Assembly: GCA_037176705.1 (NCBI GenBank)
Contig: CM073888.1
Coordinates: 45,948,810 to 46,012,809 of the forward strand
DNA from: Molossus alvarezi
Lineage: Eukaryota; Chordata; Mammalia; Chiroptera; Molossidae
Direction of reading: 5' to 3'
Length of the DNA stretch: 64,000 bases
Within the stretch, counting starts at the first letter, position 1, and each line of letters opens with the position of its first letter. Shown in pieces: positions 22,444 to 34,945 of the stretch. The notes beneath the pieces were generated by a model that had not been told where the DNA came from, did not search any database, and saw only the letters and a list, made by a program, of their open reading frames with translations. The position numbers and the translations under genes were made by a program.

Positions 22444-22705
22444 GCCCTGGCCAGTTTGGCTCAGCGGTTAGAGCGTTGGCCTGCGGTCCGGAGAGACCCG
22501 GGTTTGGTTCCCGCTAAGGGCATGTACCTCGGTTGCAGTTTGTCCCCGGCCCTGGTTGGTCATGTCTGTGGCAGCCACTCGATGTGTCCCTTCACGTCGA
22601 TGTTTCTCTCTCTCTCTCCCTCTCCCTTCCTCTCTCTCCCTCCCACTCTATCTGTACAAAAAATGGAAAAATATCCTCGGGTGAGGATTAAAAAAAAAAA
22701 AAAAA
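22444..22705 (+). mobile_element. VES SINE (GGGTGAGGAT-tail type)
   Basis: Full length on the + strand with an extended CT-rich body. A perfect 14-bp duplication AAGAGTGGAGTCTG lies at 22430-22443 and 22706-22719, and poly-A is uninterrupted. Recent. Confidence 0.95.
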
Positions 22706-24322
22706 AAGAGTGGAGTCTGCTTTTATGTTAAGATTTTTTTTTAATCAAAACATTTTTTATTCTAAACTCATCAATATTTGACACAAACAGTTAATCATTT
22801 GTGACAAAATCTCAACCCCGTGGGATTTTATCAGGCCTTTCTCTAGTCTGACTGAAATAAGGGCCTCTGTGTTCTGATGAGCCGAGTACCTTTGGGCAGC
22901 TTGCTTAATCTACCTAAGCTTCCCTCCTGTTTAGGTGTCTGCCAGGCATGTCCTATCTGTAACTAATGGCGATCAAGAGTTGTAAAACACAAAAACCTTT
23001 CTCGCCACAACCAGCTCTATCTATTATTCAGGGACTGATTATTGAGTTTGTAGATGATCTAGCCCCCTGTCCCCTTCTCTGCCCTGTTTTCCCTGCTCCC
23101 ACCTGCTGCCTGCCCTTTGGCCATTTCACTGCTCATTAGCGCCTCCACCAGCTGTGGGCAGGGCCAGGAGCAGGGGGTCGACTCTGGTAAAAGCTTTGCG
23201 GGGAAGGAGGCTGGGAGTAATGGCAGACATATGGTTTTCAGATTACCTGTGAATTTGATACATCCAGGTTCCCCCCAAACCCTGTCTTCAGGACTAAGTC
23301 AGTGCGGCCATGACACTGAAATGTGATTTTCATTTATTATTTATTCATTCTTATGATAAGTGCAATTTTAGATGATAAGATGTCTTTTTCAGGATGCTGT
23401 AGGAAGCAAAGTCTCAGTATTGACGAATGGCCGCAGAACAGGTGTGGTGTAGCAAGTCTTTGCCCGCTGTTCAGACCCAGAAGAATTGGACCAAGTTTGC
23501 TCTTATATGAGACTCAGGTTGTGGAATGCTAGTTCTTTAAATTCAGGCAAAGGAAGGTTGCCTTATGATGCTGAAAGAGGCCTATTTGGGTGTTAAAAGA
23601 TTATATAAGGCACTCTAGCTGTATGACCAAGGGGAGCCCATGTTATTGCTCTGTGCTGTGGTTTCTTTGCATTAACTCAGAAAGTTCACTTGGAACGTCT
23701 CCTTGAACACAGTATTGTGCGGAAGGCTCAGCATGTAAGACAAACACCACAGATATGGAAGAAACTGCTCGAACACTTTTATTCACTTTGTTTGTTTGCT
23801 TCTCTCTTGCTTGACTGGACCAGGGAAACCCTAGGTCTCTAATTGCAAGACCCTTTGATTCTGTGATTTTCCATTTGTCTAAAGGTGTTGCAAATGTCTT
23901 CTGACAGTATTACGGATCAAGCCCTGTGGGAGGTCCTGGGGCTGCAGAGGCCAATGGGCTGCCTTTGGGGCGCTTACTGTCTTGGGATCTGAAGAGGAAA
24001 ATCTGATACCAGCCCAAGAGATTACTGCTCTGTGCTTTGGATGTTGTGAGGGTAAATTAAATTCCAGTTTTCAAGTACTCTTGAACTCTTTAGAATTTAA
24101 CAGTCCTTCCATAGAAGTGGTGACGTTGCTTTCCAAATCCTAGTAACACTATTATTATTTGAATTCAGCTATATGTAACTTATGAAATTGTTGTATTAAT
24201 GGGCCTGAGGTTACATTTTCTTATTATTGCCATAGCAGATATCCAGGCAGATATCAAATGTATACATATTTGATTTATTGAAATCGGGAGCCAAATTTCA
24301 TCTGGCTAAGAAAAGCTTAAAA

Positions 24323-24475
24323 GCCCTGGCTGGTTTGCTCAGTGGTTAGATCACCAGCCTGTGGACTGAAGGGTTGTGGGTTCAAGTCCCAGTCAAGGGC
24401 ACATACCTGGGTTGTAGGTTTGATCCCTGGCCTAGTCAGGGTCATTGGGAAGGCAACCAATTGATGTCACATCAG

Positions 24476-24515
<40 letters not shown>

Positions 24516-24598
24516 GCTCTCTCTTCCTTCCACCCTTTCACACTCTAGAAATCAGTGCAAAAAGAAGTATCTTTGGGTGAGGATTAACAACAACAACA
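24323..24598 (+). mobile_element. VES SINE, intermediate type with long CT body
   Basis: The + strand copy has GGTTCAAGTCCCAG as B box, about 30 bases of pure CT near 24481-24509, and a TTGGGTGAGGATTAACAAC tail. The duplication AAAAGCTTAAAA at 24311-24322 and 24599-24610 is perfect. Confidence 0.93.
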
Positions 24599-24917
24599 AA
24601 AAGCTTAAAAAGATAGGTGTTTAAGTGTCAGATGTTAAAGTGTCCGCTCCAAAGAGGAGGTGACTGGGAATCAGGGAGACCAGGATAGTTCTGTTGTGCC
24701 ACCACCTCAACATACCTTAATCTTATTTTTTCTCTTTGTTCATGCTGTATATATTCTATGTGCATCAAATAACATTAAAATCAGTAGGTGTTAAAGCAGC
24801 TAATTATATACTTTAATATTTCTGGAGAGTGCTACCCTTTATGTTGAGAATGAACTCTTGGAGGGTAGAAAGCATATCATTTATTTTTTTACTCAGCCAA
24901 TAGGACGGAGGAGGGAA

Positions 24918-25135
24918 TTCAGCAGAGTGATTAAGAGCTCAAACTGCCTGAGTTCAGTTATCAGCTTATCAAGGCAACTCGCTTATTGTCGCCAGCTCCA
25001 GGCTCCCTGTGCGTAAAACAAAGGGTAATAATAGTTTTCATTTCATAGGATTAGTTTGTAAGAACTAAATGACAAGTCATCAAACAATGTTATTCAACAT
25101 GTAGCAGGCACTCAATAGATCATACTTGTTGATGT
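24918..25135 (+). repeat. MIR SINE
   Basis: It begins GTGATTAAGAGCTCAAACTG and ends TAGCAGGCACTCAATAGATC, with a degraded core between. The order fits MIR. Confidence 0.75.
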
Positions 25136-26386
25136 CAGTACCGTTCCAGGCTCATAGCAGGATTTAATAAATGTTTGGCGAACGGAATAGTATTGCTGTC
25201 GTGTATATAAAGAGTGGTCTTTGAATTTTTGTTTTCTGGTAGTGACTGTGGATTTGAATTGCATTCTTTGGCTTTTCTTTTGAATCTCATGATTTGTACG
25301 CTACTCAGGGGTTAAAAGCACAACCTAGGCAGTCAAAGCCGCGCCTGTAAAAATTCTGAATTCTAGCTCACGTCTTTCCACTTCAGAAGCACGCCGTGAG
25401 CCACTATCACCCAGGCCAGTACCGGCTTTGAATGCCTTGCCCTATATTCATGTTTCCATTCCCTCACTCCTGGAAATAGCATTCTGCTTTCCAAAATAGA
25501 CTCTAGTTCTGTACCTTAAAAGAATTTTTGTCACAGCTTTGGGTCATCACAGAAACAGAAGAGAGCCTTGTTGGCAAAAAAATAATCTTCTAAGGTCGTT
25601 TCTAATTTTTTCCCTACAATCACACATTTTCATTGCTTGTCTTCCATTTCCTTTACTCCCAGTCTTAGTATCTACATAGAAATAAAGAAAGGAGGAAAGT
25701 CAGTTCATGGCTCTGTTGCTTCTGTGACTTCTTTTGAAGGCATCCCCAAGCCTCTCGCAGGGTGCCAAGGCAGCGGGTGGACAAGTGGGGATTCACTGAG
25801 GGAAAAACCCAACGTCCTAGGTTTATGTTGCTGCAGGAATGAGGACTTCACAGTCAGACCCACATAGGTAGCAGTGTCGGATAACTCAGAAGTGAAAACA
25901 TTAACATTACCAATAAAGGAAGTGCGGATCTGCCAAGTTCCCAGAACATCCAATGTTTTCAGTCTTGAGGGAGCCCCTACAGGAAGCACCAAAGCCCAGG
26001 GAGGTGAGGAAATTACCCTCTGGAAGACCAGGAAGTCGTAAGATTATAGCTGATAATGTTCTATAAAGTACCATTTGCTTGGTATTCTTTTATCATTTCC
26101 TGTTCCAAATGACTCTGATGTCAGACAAGACACCTATCAGCACCTGATGCTGGAGCAGAATTTCCTTATTACAGAATCTCAGCCCTGACATTCTTTTTCC
26201 TATGATTCTCTCCGGCGGTCCAGTTTTAATGCTCTTTAAATTCCCTGTTGGGATTTGATGCAGCATTTGCAGGCCTGGGCCCACTCTGCGTGGATAGATC
26301 GGGGTGGAGCTGGAATGTATGGACATGGCCCTCTCTGTGGGCCCCTGTGCTCCTGAGAGACGGACGTTCAGCAAGTAGTGCTGTTT

Positions 26387-26428
26387 GTGCCACTGGGCGT
26401 GTGCCACTGGGCGTGTGCCACTGGGCAT
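26387..26428 (+). repeat. Three-copy 14-bp tandem repeat
   Basis: GTGCCACTGGGCGT occurs three times head to tail; the third copy ends in CAT instead of CGT. Confidence 0.9.
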
Positions 26429-27744
26429 GCCCGTATGAGTTTCCCGGAAGACATGGAAAGGCAGCGTGTGGTAATGCTGTCCATCCTGTAATGTTTCCAT
26501 GTTTGTATGCGCTTACTAAATTTTACATTTCTGTTTTTAGGAGTAATTAAGTTTGGTTTTTATATTCTTCATTCCTCTTTCTTGTCTTTGGACCCTATTA
26601 TTTCCTTCATGCATAAAGTGAAAATGACCTTATTCCCATCCCTAACGCTCCTCCCCACAATTCCTTTCAGAGCAGTGCACAGAGTCTAACGATGTTCTGT
26701 TTGGATCGGCCATTTGGAGTGTTTTTACTCAGCCATGCCCTTCTTCCAGTAATGGCCTATTTTTCTGGTGGATATAACATTTATCAGTGACCAAGCCAGG
26801 CTTATGGTTTCGTGTGTTGCTTTGCATCCTGTTGAGACCATTGATGAGCTACATGAAGTCATTTAAGATCCGTAATATAAACAAGAAAATGGTGACTTTT
26901 TCTAATACATAGTCTTAATCTTCTTTTGCTGTTAAATCACTAATCTCAATGGATATCAATTGGGACCCCTTTTCAATAGTTAGCACCTAGAGGAACAAAA
27001 CAAAATCGTGTGTTGTTGAAACCTCTTAGGGGTTCCTTGGGATTCACGGGGAACTGAGTCATGCCATAGTAACTTGTACCATGTCGTTTTCAGCTGTGAT
27101 AAAGCGAGTGGACTTAAGTACATTATGGGATTAATCGGATGCTCAGTGTACAGAGATTGTATAGTGGGGCAGGGCTTGGCCATACATGGTCACAGTATGA
27201 AGAATTCCCTTGTGACTGAAATTTTTTTGCTAAAAAAAGAGTTTTCTGCCAAGGATCATTATAATGTGGTATGCATTCAGCATTACTATTTGTAATTCTT
27301 TTAAGTAAATATGTTAAAATAAAAAATTAGACACGCCCCCTTCCCCCCACCGCATTTGGGAAGCTGACATTTTATATCCACAGGCAAACACACATGTAAA
27401 ATTTATGTGAAAACTTAGGTGGCATATTTTATGGTTTTATCTTTTTATGAATTTTTTTAGTCTGAGAAAATGTTTAGATTGATTTACTTACAGTTTTGAA
27501 AGTATCTTTGTTAGAAAAATCTACTTATATAAAAATACCCTTAAACATTATAGAGAAATTTCCTATACATCTAGAGAGGAGATTTCATTGGTACCCTTGG
27601 TAATGGTGTGACAGGAGGGTCTTAATACATTCAAACTGAATTTATCCTTACATGGTTTTCAGTCCATTTCCTCTTGTCTCGTTCTTAATTGTGATAGAGA
27701 ACATCTGGTATGTCCCTCTTCAAAATAAATTTCCTCCTTGGGGT

Positions 27745-27925
27745 AAAGTGTACACACTTTGGGTCCTAACTGATCCGAGTTTGAGTCTGGGCCTTATCAC
27801 TTACTAGCCTGAGGCCGTTATTACCTCTCTGAACCCAAATTTCTTCTTTTGTGTAATGAGGCTGATAATTTCTCCCTTGCAGTTTTAACCTCAGTGTCCA
27901 GTTCCTAGTAAACGCTCAAAATAGG
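27745..27925 (+). repeat. MIR SINE fragment
   Basis: GAGTTTGAGTCTGGGCC, TTATCACTTACTAGCCTG, ATTACCTCTCTGAACCC and TAATGAGGCTGATAAT follow MIR order. Confidence 0.72.
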
Positions 27926-28064
27926 GTACCTTGTATCATTATTGCTTAAATCTGTGAAAATTTATTAAGTCAGCTTTTCCATAATAACATTCCCAGATCT
28001 TTCCGACTGCGTCCTGTTTTTCTAATCCCTCGAAAGGGTTCTAAATGAGATTTCAGGTGGTGTG

Positions 28065-28315
28065 GTAGATGGAACCCTAGGTTTGTAATGAAAGGCCTCT
28101 CTGACTTGCTCTCTGACTAATGAATTTCTTCCGGGTGACCATGGACAAGGCACCCCACATCCTCAAGCCTGCTTGTTCAAGTGCAAGATGGGGATGATGA
28201 TTATCATCTCTTCTGTGCCTTTCTCTCCGGGTTGTAGTGAGGATACGTAAGAGAGTTATTTATAAGTCACGAAGCACTGTCCCATCATAAGGTGATAGCA
28301 GTAAATATAATCAGC
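28065..28315 (+). repeat. MIR SINE
   Basis: TTCCGGGTGACCATGGACAA, AAGATGGGGATGATGATTAT and GGGTTGTAGTGAGGATACG are the MIR core blocks in order. Confidence 0.72.
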
Positions 28316-29429
28316 AATTAAAATGTAACACTTTTATAATAGGGTTAATGGAATTGGACTTATTATTTATATGACTTTTAAAACGTTGCTTACCATCTTC
28401 AGCCTCACTCTTGTCCTACACGGCCGTTACAAGGCATTTACTCTTTTTTTTTTCTTTATTTCCATTTCCACCTGCTTGTATGGTTGGAAGGCTGAAACCT
28501 ACAACTTTCAGAGATGTGACAGACACCTATTAAAACAGTTCCAACATTAAAGGTATTGACTTTGTGGGTGGAGAGTGAGTCAATAGCAGATGTGGGTGAA
28601 GTTAAGAGAGGGCCAGGTGGTCTAAGTGGGGGAGGGGCCCAGGAGAGGTAGATGAGCAAAGCGATCTCTCCAGTGATGGACATGAACAGAGAGTATTGTA
28701 GACCTCTATTTCCTGGGGTAGACATTGCCAAGTTCCAAACAGAAGCATGGCGTGGCCAAAACACATCTGAGCAAGAAGGGAACTTCAGGGCATCGGGCAT
28801 TACTTAGCATGGAAGTGACCTTGAAGGTTACAGTGATGCCAGGCAGTGCAGGATGATGGCCATGTCTGCAAAGATACGCTGTGAGGGGGAAGAGCGGGCC
28901 AGCCGACGTATGTGGGGAAGTGAGAATGAGGTACTGGAGAAGACCAGTGGGAAAGTTGGGTGTCCCATCTGTGTGAGGGGAACCATGGCAACTGTTCACA
29001 AGTGCTGAAATGGAGGGGAAAGAAAGTAGAGTGGATATAGTCCTGTGTAAAAAGAGTCTTTATCTGTGCGGTGGGTTTTTGTTTTTAACACTATCGAATG
29101 GAGTGACTGCAGAAGCAAGACGCTTTCCCCGTATGTGTACTATGTTTTTGTTGCTGTTTGGTTGCTGCTATTCAGTTTGTTTTCATGTTTAATTGTAGGG
29201 CTGAAAGAGCTTAACTTTGAGTGTTGAGAGTGGAGTTTGATTAAATATCCCCGTTGATCACTTTATATGTTTCTATGTTCTAAAATAACGATTCACAGTG
29301 ATCCAACTGTCCATTTGGGATCTGTAGATGCTGCTTTCCTGGGGCTCTTTCCTCCTTGGCTGTCTGTGACCTTAGCCATTGAATCATGTAACCGTCGTTG
29401 GCCTCCTAAGTCAGTGATTCTGAGTGGGC

Positions 29430-29560
29430 AGAGTGGTAGCGTGATGTCATGTCTGGAGCATGGGCCTGCATCCTCACCACACATGGTCCCCGCCCTTCCT
29501 GGTCTGGGCAGCTCAATACACAGTGCTTGGCCCATAGTGGGTGCTCAATAAATTTAGTTG
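29430..29560 (+). repeat. MIR-type SINE 3' end
   Basis: It ends with CACAGTGCTTGGCCCATAGT then GGGTGCTCAATAAATTTA, the typical 3' end shared by MIR-type elements. The 5' part is too degraded to define. Confidence 0.65.
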
Positions 29561-30119
29561 TTTTTCCTGTCTCTCTCTGGATTTCAAACAGGAATGTCCA
29601 AATTTGAGAATACCACCATAGGATTAGTTTCCCCAATTAAACTCTGTAGCGAAAGCTGAGGAAGAAGTGTGGGAAAGCAATTCCAGACTCTTGTTAGTCG
29701 AGGAAAGATGATCGCACTGGGTTTACAACTAGGCTTCCCGTGCTAATGAATCATAATATCTTTTATGGGGTTAATGACTTTTAACTTAATGCAACACGGA
29801 TAAACTGTGTGTAATACTGTGATATTCGAAAGTGTTCAGTATGAAAAGTAGCGGATGGGGGTATGTATTTTGAGATACTTTGTGTTCTACCAAGATTGTT
29901 TGCATTTTATTGAACCTCCCCGCCACCCCCCAAAAATGGTCAGAAGACAGATCCTCCACATTATTCCCAAATTCCTAGATGGGAAAAATATCGAAGTATT
30001 GATAGTCTTACACATTTATATTTTTTAAAATAAAAGGTGTCTTTCTTGCCTTTTCTCTGGGAGAGAGAAAAGTTAGACTCCCTTTCTTTCTCCTTTACCT
30101 CAAATTCCAGAAACTATAT

Positions 30120-30385
30120 CCATATTTTTCTTTTTAATTCAGATAATTGCAGATTCACATGCAGTTGTAAAAAAATCATGCTGAAAAACCTCCTGTACAT
30201 TTTGTCCAATTTCCCCTCCATGGTGGCATTTCGTAAAACTATATAGTGAGGTCTCTCAAATAGGATATGGCATGAATACAATCCAGCCACCGTCTTCAGA
30301 TCTCCCCCGTTATGTACCTGTGTGTGTGCCTTACGTTCTGTCCAGTTTTACTACCTCAGTAGATTCGTGTCCACCACAAGACGTA
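30120..30385 (-). mobile_element. Old L1 3' UTR fragment
   Basis: AGATAATTGCAGATTCACATG, TTTTGTCCAATTTCCCC, AATACAATCCAGCCACCG and TCGTGTCCACCAC match, in diverged form, the reverse complement of an old L1M-type 3' region. Confidence 0.65.
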
Positions 30386-31889
30386 TGTCCTTTTAAGACT
30401 ATGAGTTTGGGCACATCGAGGACCGGGACTATTAAGATGGGTCTTCTCTAAGTACACAAGAGCTTTGCATGGCTGGAGAAAGCTGGAGAGTGGAAATCTG
30501 GCCCATGCTTCTGTCTGTGGCTGTGTGGTAACTCTTCCACGGCCCCTCATTAGAAAGGGCTGGCTGGCCCCGGCTAAACCATAGGTGGGCTTGGCACACA
30601 GCTCACTACTCGCCTGGAGTAACTTATGCTTTTGTACTGTGTTAAGCGTTCTGCCAATTTCAGAGACCGGGAAGCCAAGAGTTGGCCTAGGCATGTAACA
30701 CACCTGCTTTTCCCGAGGCCACTTACAGCAGGCGGATTGGAGGACCTGTTTGCCTTCCTGGGATATATTGAAACATGTCTCCAGAGTCCTGATGGTGTGG
30801 AAAAGACTCTGCCCCCAGAAATTTGTTTCACACAGATTTTAAATGCCCACAAGGACAGATATTTATTGGGGAGAAATGTCCTGTTAATTGTACTTTGGCT
30901 ATCTGGTCCAGCCTCTAAGATGAACTTTAGTAGAATTCTGCTACTTTGAGACCTTTGGGAATATACACATTCGGCAATGCCACAGTAACATTAGGTTCCC
31001 GAATTGAAAATACATTTGCAACTGTCTGTTGCACACGCGTGTGCACACACACACACCCCAAAGCTGTGCTGAGGTGCAAACACTTGGAGATGACCACGCT
31101 GCCTCACCAGCTGACTATCTCAGTCCTGTGCTACAGTCTATAAGAAAAACTGGATTTGCAAATAGCTTAAACTGTGAATATTAAAATTTGAGAATGACAA
31201 AGGTCTGTTGCGTACCACTCATCACTCCTAGAATCTGTTTAATTAGATGACCCAAATTTATGATGATGATGTTTGGGCATATTAACCCGTGAGCAAAAAC
31301 TTATAAATTTTGATCAGTGTGGGATCCTTTTAGAGAATAAGTTTAGTAAATTTATTACCACCATCATATTGGATCCTAAATCTCAACTGTGCCTTGGTTA
31401 TTGTATAAAGCATTTCTTTCCCTCTTTGGCCTAATACTTTTCCTATTAACACTTTCAAAATTCATGCTTTACCAATGACTGTTTTATTTTTGCTGTTGAC
31501 AGTTATCTTTTTTAAACAAAAGCTTACTTTTAGTCAGCTAGAGACATTCTGAAAATCCGGGAAGTGTGGGGAAAACTGTGTATGAAAGGGAAGGTTATAA
31601 AAGATCAGGGCAGGCTGCTATTACTTCCATAGCACACTTCCTCGGGTCGTACTGGGTCCACGTAGATGTGGTTGAACTGCTGGTGCGGTCATGGAAGTGG
31701 AGAATGGAAACCCGAAGTTCTGCCCCCTGCGTCCCGCCGTCTGTCACTGGGGCCTGTCTGAGCCATGCCACAGCAGTGACTTTTGTAACTATGAAAATAT
31801 TCATCTATTTGGCATTTGATCTGTCCAACGATAACCCTAGGCTTAGTTTAGAGATTATGTAGTTGAATTCTCTCAATATTCTGCTGGTG

Positions 31890-32000
31890 ACAAAATGAAC
31901 ACTGAGGGCAATTAAATGTGCTCAGTCCAAGGTCACCCAACCGCATTTGCTAGGACGAGAACCAGGTTTCCTGACTTCTAGTCCATCGCCTTTCCGTTCT
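31890..32000 (-). repeat. MIR-like fragment
   Basis: AACACTGAGGGCAATTAA, AGTCCAAGGTCACCCAACC and ACGAGAACCAGGTTTCCTGA read as a reverse-complement MIR core. Confidence 0.6.
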
Positions 32001-32094
32001 AGGGAGCAGCTTCCTGCCACCCCACCAGTCTTTCCTCACTTTTCCGTTTGTAATGTTGATAGTTCTTTTGACAACCTCTTCCTTCAGGTCCTGT

Positions 32095-32760
32095 ATTAGT
32101 GTCCTGGAGCAGCTGTAACAAAGTAAGGCGAACTTGGGTGCCTTAACACAACGGAAATGTATTCTCTAATAATTCTGGCAACTAGAAGGTCTAATCAAGG
32201 TGTAGACAGGGCCATGCTGTCTCCAAAGGCTCAGAGGGGAGTCTGTTCCATACCTTTTCCTTGGCTTCTGGTGTTGCTGAGAATCCTTGATGTCTCTTGG
32301 CTTTTAAATATATTTTTCTTTATTGATTTTTAGAGAGAGCAGAAAGGAGAAAGAGAGAGAGAAACATCGATGAGAGAGAACATCGATTGGCCGCCTCCTG
32401 CATGCCTCCACACTGGGCTTTGGGCCCACAACCTGGGCATGTGCCCTGACTGGAAATCAAACAGGCGACCTCTTGGTGCATGGGTTGAATTTTTTTAAAA
32501 TATTTTTTTCCATTTCTTGGCTTTTGGATGCATCACTTTAGTTTCTCCCTTTGTCACCAGGTGACAGTCTTCCTGTGTGTCTGTGTGTCTCTTCTTTTAA
32601 AAGAACACCCGTCATATTGGTTTAGGGCCTACCCTAAGGACCTCATTTTAACTTGATTACATCTTCAAAGAACCTACTTCCAAATAAGGTCACATTCATA
32701 AATACGCAGAGGATTAGGACTCCAACGTCTTTTTAGGGAACACCCTTCAACCTGTAACAG
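32095..32760 (+). repeat. Ancient dispersed repeat split by a VES SINE
   Basis: The left part (GTATTAGTGTCCTGGAGCAG, CTGTAACAAAG, CAGGGCCATGCTGTCTCC) and right part (CATATTGGTTTAGGGCC, CCTCATTTTAACTTGATTAC, CCAAATAAGGTCACATTCAT) together match a very common mammalian repeat of about 450 bp. The SINE at 32306-32514 interrupts it exactly between adjoining segments. I do not assign the family name. Confidence 0.7.
32306..32514 (-). mobile_element. VES SINE (AATCAATAAAG-tail type), 5'-truncated, nested
   Basis: The - strand copy lacks the first ~30 bases of the tRNA head; in their place is an odd T-rich stretch (about 32489-32514). The perfect duplication TCTTGGCTTTT at 32295-32305 and 32515-32525 encloses the whole unit, so the T-rich stretch came in with the insertion. 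Confidence 0.88.
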
Positions 32761-34195
32761 GTCTCGTTAGCTTCCAAACCATTTTTAGAACCAGACAGGT
32801 ATTTCTAACACACAATGAGAACCTGCAATGAATTTCATTAAATGTAAAGCATCATATCCAACATTTGTAGTTTGTTACAATAACACATTGAAAAGATTTA
32901 TAGACTGTTTTGGGTGTGATTTTTGGATTAATTCCCTGCTTTGAAACCATTTGTTGGACCCCGTTTATTTAAAGGAAGGAATGAATAGACCTGAAAACAC
33001 CTCATTTTCATTTTCATTTCAGCCTGGAAGCCAGTAAAAAAATTTTTTTAGAGAATTGAAAACTGTTACAGAATACCAGCACAGTAGTTTTTTTTTGTTT
33101 TGTTTTGTTTTTATCATTTTGATCTTCAGTTATTGATCCTTGTTTGCATGTGCTAAGCCCCTAGCTAAGATAATACAGAACTTAAAAACATTTTTTTGTA
33201 GTCAGAAAGTCTAGAACAAAATATTTGCTATATAATATTTAACGGTGTGTATACAGTTGAAAAAGCAAGAAATCCGCTCTCACTGAGCACTTTAAACTGT
33301 GTGCATTCCCCTAGTGGGGCAGAGTAATTGTGTTCATAAACAATCTTTCTGTCCTCGTTCTCTTTAATATGATTTGATCAGTTTAGGAGGAAATGTCCAT
33401 ATAACCTTAATTTGTATCTTAAAAAAAATTTTTTAAAACAAAGTAATGGGAATGGATGCCATGTCTTTTATTAACTGTTATATATGTGATTCCAAATCTC
33501 CCTTAAAATTAATGTCTTTTAGCTTCAAATACACTTCTTCCCATAAGGCTAGTCCCCATTTCCTATAACCTTATGGACCTGGGAGAACAATATTTTCCCT
33601 TCTGTCGTTTTGATAATTACGTCCTCTGTGCTCAGTGGTGGCCTGTTAACTAACATGAATACCATGGGCTTGCATAATAGCCTCAAATTTCCATATATTG
33701 GAACTGTGAGAATTTTCTATAATGGTGCTTTAGCAATAATGATGGAGGTACAGGCATTTCCTGAGGATTAATGACCAGCTGGGAGGAACCAGTGGCCCTT
33801 GGCTCTGCCTCCCAGCCAGCCATTAATGCTAAAGAAATGTCTTTTGCTGAGGTCGTTATTGCTATTACAAGCTTAAAATGGAAAAACATAATAGGTGTAT
33901 GAGTTATTTTTATGGGTTAATGTAGTTTCCAATGGTATGGACTAATTCGAGAAAATGAATGTGTATACATACAGTAGTAAGTCAGATTTTTTGAATCATC
34001 CCTCAGTATTCCATGTTTTATGACTACCTTTACCACTTAAAAAAAAGAAGAAAATTTGATTCAGCAATTTCTGCCTTGGCTCAAGGCTTAAAAGTGTTGT
34101 ATTCAGTGACATATTTGGAAACACCAATTTCTATTATCAACTTCAAATAATATTCAGGTTTTACGTATGCTCTGAATAGAAAAATGTATGTGTTA

Positions 34196-34439
34196 GCCCT
34201 GGCCGGTTTGGCTCAGCGGTTAGAGCGTTGGCCTGCGATCCGGAGAGACCTGGGTTCGGTTCCCCCTAAGGGCACGTACCTCAGTTGCAGTTTGTCCCCG
34301 GCCCTGGTTGGGTCGTGCGGGTGGCAACCACTCGATGTGTCCCTTTCACATCGATGTTTCCCTCTCTCTCTCTCTCTCTCTCCCTCCCGCTCTATCTGAA
34401 CAAAATATCGAAAAATGTCCTTGGGTGAGGATTAAAAGA
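34196..34439 (+). mobile_element. VES SINE (GGGTGAGGAT-tail type)
   Basis: Full length on the + strand, A and B boxes intact (TGGCTCAGCGG, GGTTCGGTTCC). The duplication is AAAATGTATGTGTTA against AAAAAGTATGTGTTA, one difference. Confidence 0.94.
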
Positions 34440-34646
34440 AAAAAGTATGTGTTATATTTTTGTAAACTTTTTTTATGTTATAATAAAATGTTGCAAGAAT
34501 TTTTGAAAAAACCCTGTAATAATTTTGCTGTGCTGCTTTGATTTTTCCCTGTCGTTATTTGTATAACAGGCAGCCTTAGATTTATACCTTTACATACTAA
34601 AGAGAAAGCAATGCATAGCTTAGGTAGCCAACATTCCAGGGTGTTT

Positions 34647-34864
34647 TAAAAAAAATTTTTTCTTGATTGATTTTAGAGAGAGAGGAAGGGAGAGGGAGAG
34701 AGAGATGGAAACATCGATGAGAGAGAACATCAGTTGGCCGCCTCCTGCGTGCCCCTCACTGGGGATTTGGTCCACAACCTGGGCATGTGCCCTGACTGGG
34801 AATCGAACTGGCAACCTCTTGACACATGGGTCAGTGCTCCACCACTGAGCCACGCTGACTGGGC
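34647..34864 (-). mobile_element. VES SINE (AATCAATCAAG-tail type)
   Basis: Full length on the - strand with the perfect duplication TCCAGGGTGTTT at 34635-34646 and 34865-34876. It sits 207 bp from the previous VES in opposite orientation. Confidence 0.93.
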
Positions 34865-34918
34865 TCCAGGGTGTTTATAATGTACCTTAACTATTGCAAA
34901 AATGGGGATCCCTTTAAC

Positions 34919-34945
34919 ACATGCACGCGCACACACACACACCCC
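34919..34945 (+). repeat. (CA)n microsatellite
   Basis: ACATGCACGCGCACACACAC then CACCCC: a short, interrupted CA run. Confidence 0.75.
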
